Below, piece after piece: positions 6,138 to 9,035 of a stretch of DNA of 9,035 nt. Numbering within the stretch: the stretch's first letter is position 1; every line of letters begins with the position of its first letter. The translations under genes and the position numbers were made by a program. Source of the DNA: Dehalococcoidales bacterium (lineage in GTDB: Bacteria > Chloroflexota > Dehalococcoidia > Dehalococcoidales > Fen-1064); NCBI GenBank assembly GCA_028712845.1, contig JAQTPO010000080.1, positions 1-9,035 of the forward strand, in the 5' to 3' direction. The notes under the pieces are model-generated. The model did not search any database, was not told the DNA's origin, and saw only the letters and a list, made by a program, of their open reading frames with translations.

Positions 6138-7712
6138 TTATAACAGCCTGCTGGCAGTCTCAAAACACAATTGACCGCGCTCAAAGACACAATTGGCACA
6201 CATCCGGCAGTTCAGACAGCGGTTTGCCTCTTCTACTGCCTGCCAGAAAGCATATCCCAGATTTACTTCTCTGTTTGTTTTTACAGCCTGCCTGCTCTGG
6301 AGTTTGGGCATTTCCCAGCGGTCACGCCGGACAAAATAGCCCGGTACCTGTTCCGGTTTAATGGTAATGACATCCATATTACTTTTCGATGGACTGATTG
6401 GTTGCCCACTGAGATACTGGTCGATGGAGATTGCGGCTCTTCTGCCTGCTGCCATAGAATCGGTTACCGTACGGCCTGTCCCTGAAATATCACCGGCGGC
6501 AAAGATGCCTGCCGTATTGGTCTCACCTGTAGCTTTATTAACCACTACAGTGCCACGTTGACTGATATCGAGAGACCCTGCAGGCAGATTTTCTTTATCA
6601 ATTGCCTGCCCGATGGCGACGATAATTGCATCGGTTTCTATCTCAAAATCGCTTCCGGTGCCTTCTGACAGTGTCCAGTGAATCCTGCCTTCATTATCCA
6701 GTGAAGTGGATGCCACTCTCTTGAACTTAATACCACTTACTTTAGAACCGTTCTTTGCTATGAATTCATGGGGAGCCAGAGACGGGTGAATGCGAATATT
6801 CTCTCTCTCCGCAGCTTCAATTTCCCAATCAAAAGCAGGCATGTTCTCCCTTGATTCCAGACAGGCGACATGCACTTCTTTAGCGCCATTTCGTATCGCC
6901 GTGCGGGCTACATCCATTGCCACGGCGCCGCCGCCAATCACCCAGACTCTACCGTTAAACGGCTTGAGAATGCCCTGCTTGGCTTCTTTAAGATAAGTGA
7001 GCGCCGGCGTTATTCCCTTCAATTCAGCGCCCGGTATCCTCAGCATGACGCTATTTTGTGCGCCGGTAGCAATCAACACAGCCTTAAAACCCTGCTTTTG
7101 CAGTGTATCCAGGCTTACGTCCTTACCGATGCGAATGCCAGTGTGAATCTTAATTCCCAGAGCTTTAAGATAATTAATATCTTTTTCGACAGCTCCTTTC
7201 GAAAGGATGAAATCCGGGATAGCTGAAGCGAGTATGCCACCGGGAACTGCATCGGCTTCAAAAATTGATACGCCATAGCCTCTCTTCACCAGGTCATGAG
7301 CCGCAGTCAAGCCGGCGGGACCCGACCCGACTATCGCTACTTTTGCCTCTTTTACCATCGGTACGGGAGAAGGTTTTTCCTCTTGTCCCCAATCCGCTGC
7401 AAACTGCTTCAACCACTGGATTGCCACCGGACTGTCAACTATTTTCCGATTACAATCCGTTTCACAGGGATGGTGACAGACCCGTCCGCAGATGGAAGGT
7501 AAAGGATTTGTCTCTCTGATGATGGCGAGTGCCTTGTTAGCGTTGCCTTCTGCCACAGCAATGATGTAATTGGGTACATCCATATGCAGGGGACAGGAGA
7601 CCTCGCACGGTGAGTATTTGTCTACTGCCGGCCAGCATTTTTCAAAGTGTATATAGGCTGGAACTTTTCTTTTGGAGTCGGGGCTGTAGTAAGTCTTGGC
7701 GGCAATTGCCAT
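6138..7712 (-). CDS. GltD-like NAD(P)H-dependent FAD/Fe-S oxidoreductase
   Basis: A 524-residue protein of the glutamate synthase small-subunit-like family, which moves electrons between NAD(P)H, FAD and Fe-S clusters. In order: an N-terminal dicluster domain with C26, C36, C40 and C75, C79, C83, C87; an FAD-binding GSGPAG at 129-134; a nucleotide-binding GGGAVAMD at 260-267; the family's second FAD signature near the end of the flavin domain (NTAGIFAAGDIS); and a C-terminal tail with C499-x2-C502-x2-C505-x2-C508 plus C516. The usual YRR after the second Rossmann strand, which binds the NADPH 2'-phosphate, reads CLE here, which hints at NADH. There is no large GltB subunit in the window, so it is not a glutamate synthase in this context. 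ATG at 7712 follows AGGAGG (7723-7728) at a 10-nt spacing. It is the first gene of the operon and its likely electron entry point. Confidence 0.93.
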   Translation of the reverse strand: MAIAAKTYYSPDSKRKVPAYIHFEKCWPAVDKYSPCEVSCPLHMDVPNYIIAVAEGNANKALAIIRETNPLPSICGRVCHHPCETDCNRKIVDSPVAIQWLKQFAADWGQEEKPSPVPMVKEAKVAIVGSGPAGLTAAHDLVKRGYGVSIFEADAVPGGILASAIPDFILSKGAVEKDINYLKALGIKIHTGIRIGKDVSLDTLQKQGFKAVLIATGAQNSVMLRIPGAELKGITPALTYLKEAKQGILKPFNGRVWVIGGGAVAMDVARTAIRNGAKEVHVACLESRENMPAFDWEIEAAERENIRIHPSLAPHEFIAKNGSKVSGIKFKRVASTSLDNEGRIHWTLSEGTGSDFEIETDAIIVAIGQAIDKENLPAGSLDISQRGTVVVNKATGETNTAGIFAAGDISGTGRTVTDSMAAGRRAAISIDQYLSGQPISPSKSNMDVITIKPEQVPGYFVRRDRWEMPKLQSRQAVKTNREVNLGYAFWQAVEEANRCLNCRMCANCVFERGQLCFETASRLL

Positions 7713-7763
7713 ATTTTCAATCCCTCCTGATTATTTTGCACCGCGAGAAATTCGTATGGAAAA

Positions 7764-7793
7764 ATTGTACCATTAACCGTAAGACAGGGTCAA
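7764..7793 (-). promoter_or_regulatory. Sigma-70-like promoter of the redox operon
   Basis: On the minus strand TTGACC (7793-7788) and TACAAT (7769-7764) are separated by 18 nt, each one base from consensus. The start of transcription would fall near 7757, giving a leader of about 45 nt that includes the AGGAGG of the GltD-like gene. No other convincing promoter was found between the eight genes. Confidence 0.65.
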
Positions 7794-7904
7794 ATAGACT
7801 CAGAATGTGCAACGATATTATGTGGAGGAGACTTTTTACGAAAAGCTGAAAGCATGTAATCGCTGTATATTTTCATTGTAGCTATCCCCGTTAAGATAGA
7901 CAAA

Positions 7905-7934
7905 TTGGCAATCATCGCCAGACTGAATTATAAT
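7905..7934 (+). promoter_or_regulatory. Sigma-70-like promoter of the membrane protein and glyS
   Basis: TTGGCA (7905-7910) and a perfect TATAAT (7929-7934) with an 18-nt spacer. The first possible ATG of the downstream frame (7933-7935) lies within the -10 box, and transcription would start around 7941-7942, exactly at the second in-frame ATG. The two divergent promoters are about 110 nt apart, with no recognisable shared operator between them. Confidence 0.65.
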
Positions 7935-7941
7935 GTTAGCA

Positions 7942-8589
7942 ATGAGTAGCCTTCTTGTCATTTTAGTCATCACTTTCATCTTTATAGTAGGCGGCGGTCT
8001 GGCTTTTTTCCGAATCTTCCGCCGGAAGCAGGCTGCTTATCAGCCTAAACTCGATGAATCGGCAGCGCCTGCAGAAAAACATGTCAAAACGGGTTTCCGC
8101 TTGAGTTTCGTCGCTTTACCGATAGTCATCCTCATCATAGCGGCGGGTATTATCATCTATTTTTACGGCAAGCTTCCCAATGAGGTGGCTTACAGTTTTG
8201 GCTCAGATGACTTGCCAACGGCGTGGCTCAGTCGCAGCGAAATTATCCTGTGGGCATTTATCCCACAGCTTTTGCTGGCGTTGTTAGCGGTTGTTATTAC
8301 CTATGGAGCGTCTAATATCAGCTCTCTTTTCAAACAGGGAGAAGATACGGGTATTAAACTAGATGCTATCCTGCTGGTGATGAGCAATATGGTGGTCATC
8401 CCGCAATTAATTCTTGTCTTTGCAGTGCTGAACATTTTCAGTTACAATGCATTCCAAACGCACATCAGTTTCATCTGGGCATTTGTGCTCACAGTCGCTG
8501 TATTGGGCATAGTTTTATTGAGTATTTTTTTTGTACACGCTATTCGAAAAATCAGGGGTGTTTCCCAAAAGCCCCCTGAAATTACATGA
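7942..8589 (+). CDS. DUF1648-like polytopic membrane protein
   Basis: A 215-residue inner-membrane protein with about five predicted transmembrane segments: residues 4-26, 55-75, 100-121, 141-166 and 177-201. The loop after the second segment reads LPNEVAYSFGSDDLPTAWLS (78-97), which matches the DUF1648 signature (LP..v..hf...g.p..w.sk), known in SdpI-like and other membrane proteins of unknown role. A cytoplasmic linker (27-54) is rich in Ala, Lys and Glu. There is no Shine-Dalgarno before either candidate start. ATG 7942 is preferred because ATG 7933 is inside the -10 box; the transcript is then leaderless. The gene ends within the ribosome site of glyS (12 nt gap), so the two are probably co-transcribed. 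The function is unknown; a housekeeping link to glycyl-tRNA synthetase is not implied. Confidence 0.85.
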   Translation: MSSLLVILVITFIFIVGGGLAFFRIFRRKQAAYQPKLDESAAPAEKHVKTGFRLSFVALPIVILIIAAGIIIYFYGKLPNEVAYSFGSDDLPTAWLSRSEIILWAFIPQLLLALLAVVITYGASNISSLFKQGEDTGIKLDAILLVMSNMVVIPQLILVFAVLNIFSYNAFQTHISFIWAFVLTVAVLGIVLLSIFFVHAIRKIRGVSQKPPEIT

Positions 8590-8593
8590 GGAG
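8588..8593 (+). promoter_or_regulatory. Ribosome binding site for glyS
   Basis: GAGGAG begins within the TGA stop of the membrane protein gene and lies 8 nt before the GTG at 8602. It selects this GTG over the in-frame ATG at 8629. Confidence 0.65.
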
Positions 8594-8601
8594 TATTATC
8601 A

Positions 8602-9035
8602 GTGAGTGAACAAACACCAACCGTTAATATGGATAAAATAGTCTCGCTTGCCCGCCGGCGCGGCTTTATTTTTCCCAGCAGTGAAATTTATGGCGGACTA
8701 TCTGGTTGCTGGGATTATGGACCACTAGGCGTAGAGTTAAAACGCAATGTTAAACAGGCGTGGTGGCAGGCGATAGTGCAGGAGCGGGATGATGTGGTTG
8801 GGCTCGATACCAGTATTCTGATGCACCCGCAGGTATGGGTGGCAAGCGGTCACCTGAAAGGTTTCTCCGACCCTCTGGTAGAGTGTAAAAGCTGTCATAT
8901 GAGATGGCGGGCAGATGAACTAAAAGAGCAAAAGTGTCCGGCATGCGGCGGGGAATTGACGGCGGAGCGGATGTTCAACCTGATGTTCAAGACACATGCG
9001 GGACCGGTCGAGGCGGATGAAAATGTTGTTTATTT
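8602..9035 (+). CDS. glyS: Glycyl-tRNA synthetase, N-terminal part (runs off the window)
   Basis: Class II aminoacyl-tRNA synthetase that charges tRNA-Gly; only the first 144 residues are present. The frame is open to the window edge. Visible: [20 protein letters not shown], then [20 protein letters not shown], then [26 protein letters not shown], an inserted zinc-ribbon-like C-x2-C (CKSC) and C-x2-C (CPAC) pair, and the conserved MFNLMFKT segment. This is the undivided alpha2-type GlyRS of Gram-positives, archaea and Chloroflexota, not the alpha2beta2 GlyQ/GlyS of E. coli. The GTG start at 8602 is chosen from the GAGGAG 8 nt upstream; ATG 8629 would remove nine residues outside the conserved part. 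It follows the DUF1648-like gene by 12 nt. Confidence 0.95.
   Translation, partial: MSEQTPTVNMDKIVSLARRRGFIFPSSEIYGGLSGCWDYGPLGVELKRNVKQAWWQAIVQERDDVVGLDTSILMHPQVWVASGHLKGFSDPLVECKSCHMRWRADELKEQKCPACGGELTAERMFNLMFKTHAGPVEADENVVY

Noticed and set aside
7610..7849. 79-codon plus-strand frame across the operon promoter
   Set aside because: It lies antisense to the flavoprotein start and the promoter, has no ribosome site or recognisable features, and is a shadow frame.
7824..7856. GGAGGAG in the divergent intergenic region as a sign of a small gene
   Set aside because: The only start codon at a useful distance downstream (ATG 7854) is followed at once by TAA, so there is no coding frame.
8750..8944. 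Minus-strand frame inside glyS
   Set aside because: It is antisense to the conserved GlyRS catalytic region and shows no features of its own.
1..9035. CRISPR array, tRNA, rRNA, transposase or riboswitch
   Set aside because: No regularly spaced direct repeats, cloverleaf-like segments, rRNA signatures, transposase motifs or known riboswitch cores were seen on either strand by eye; a covariance-model scan was not possible.

Overview
The window looks like a chromosomal segment of an anaerobic bacterium, probably a Chloroflexota lineage near the Dehalococcoidia. This is an inference from the undivided glycyl-tRNA synthetase, the wealth of iron-sulfur proteins, the CooC-type ATPase, the moderate GC content and the palindromic interspersed repeats. 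No marker here settles the taxonomy.

Layout. (1) Positions 1-898, minus strand: an AT-rich gene with two tandem winged-helix-like domains and a C-terminal PD-(D/E)XK-like nuclease domain. An in-frame TAA cuts off its last conserved segment, and the open frame resumes beyond the stop to the window edge. (2) Positions 899-1186: a non-coding stretch with a promoter for gene 1 and a cluster of palindromic REP/MITE-like repeats. (3) Positions 1187-7712, minus strand: eight tightly packed genes (gaps from -4 to about 27 bp) behind one sigma-70-like promoter at 7764-7793. In transcription order they are a GltD-like FAD/Fe-S oxidoreductase, a 281-residue multi-cluster Fe-S protein, a 2x[4Fe-4S]-type ferredoxin, a Cys-containing protein resembling ATC hydrolase/DUF6125, an SDR with a degraded active site, a protein made of two 82-residue repeats, a CooC-like nickel-insertion ATPase, and purC. 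(4) Positions 7713-7941: a divergent promoter region. (5) Positions 7942-9035, plus strand: a DUF1648-like membrane protein, probably read from a leaderless transcript, followed by the start of glyS, which runs off the window.

How the genes may work together. The first three operon genes form a plausible electron path: NAD(P)H to FAD, to Fe-S clusters, to ferredoxin. The next three are uncharacterised or divergent proteins that could be the substrate-handling part. The CooC-like ATPase hints at a nickel or other metal enzyme encoded elsewhere. I do not recognise the set as a described pathway, and it is the best candidate here for a new system. purC at the distal end is ordinary purine biosynthesis and may simply share the transcript.
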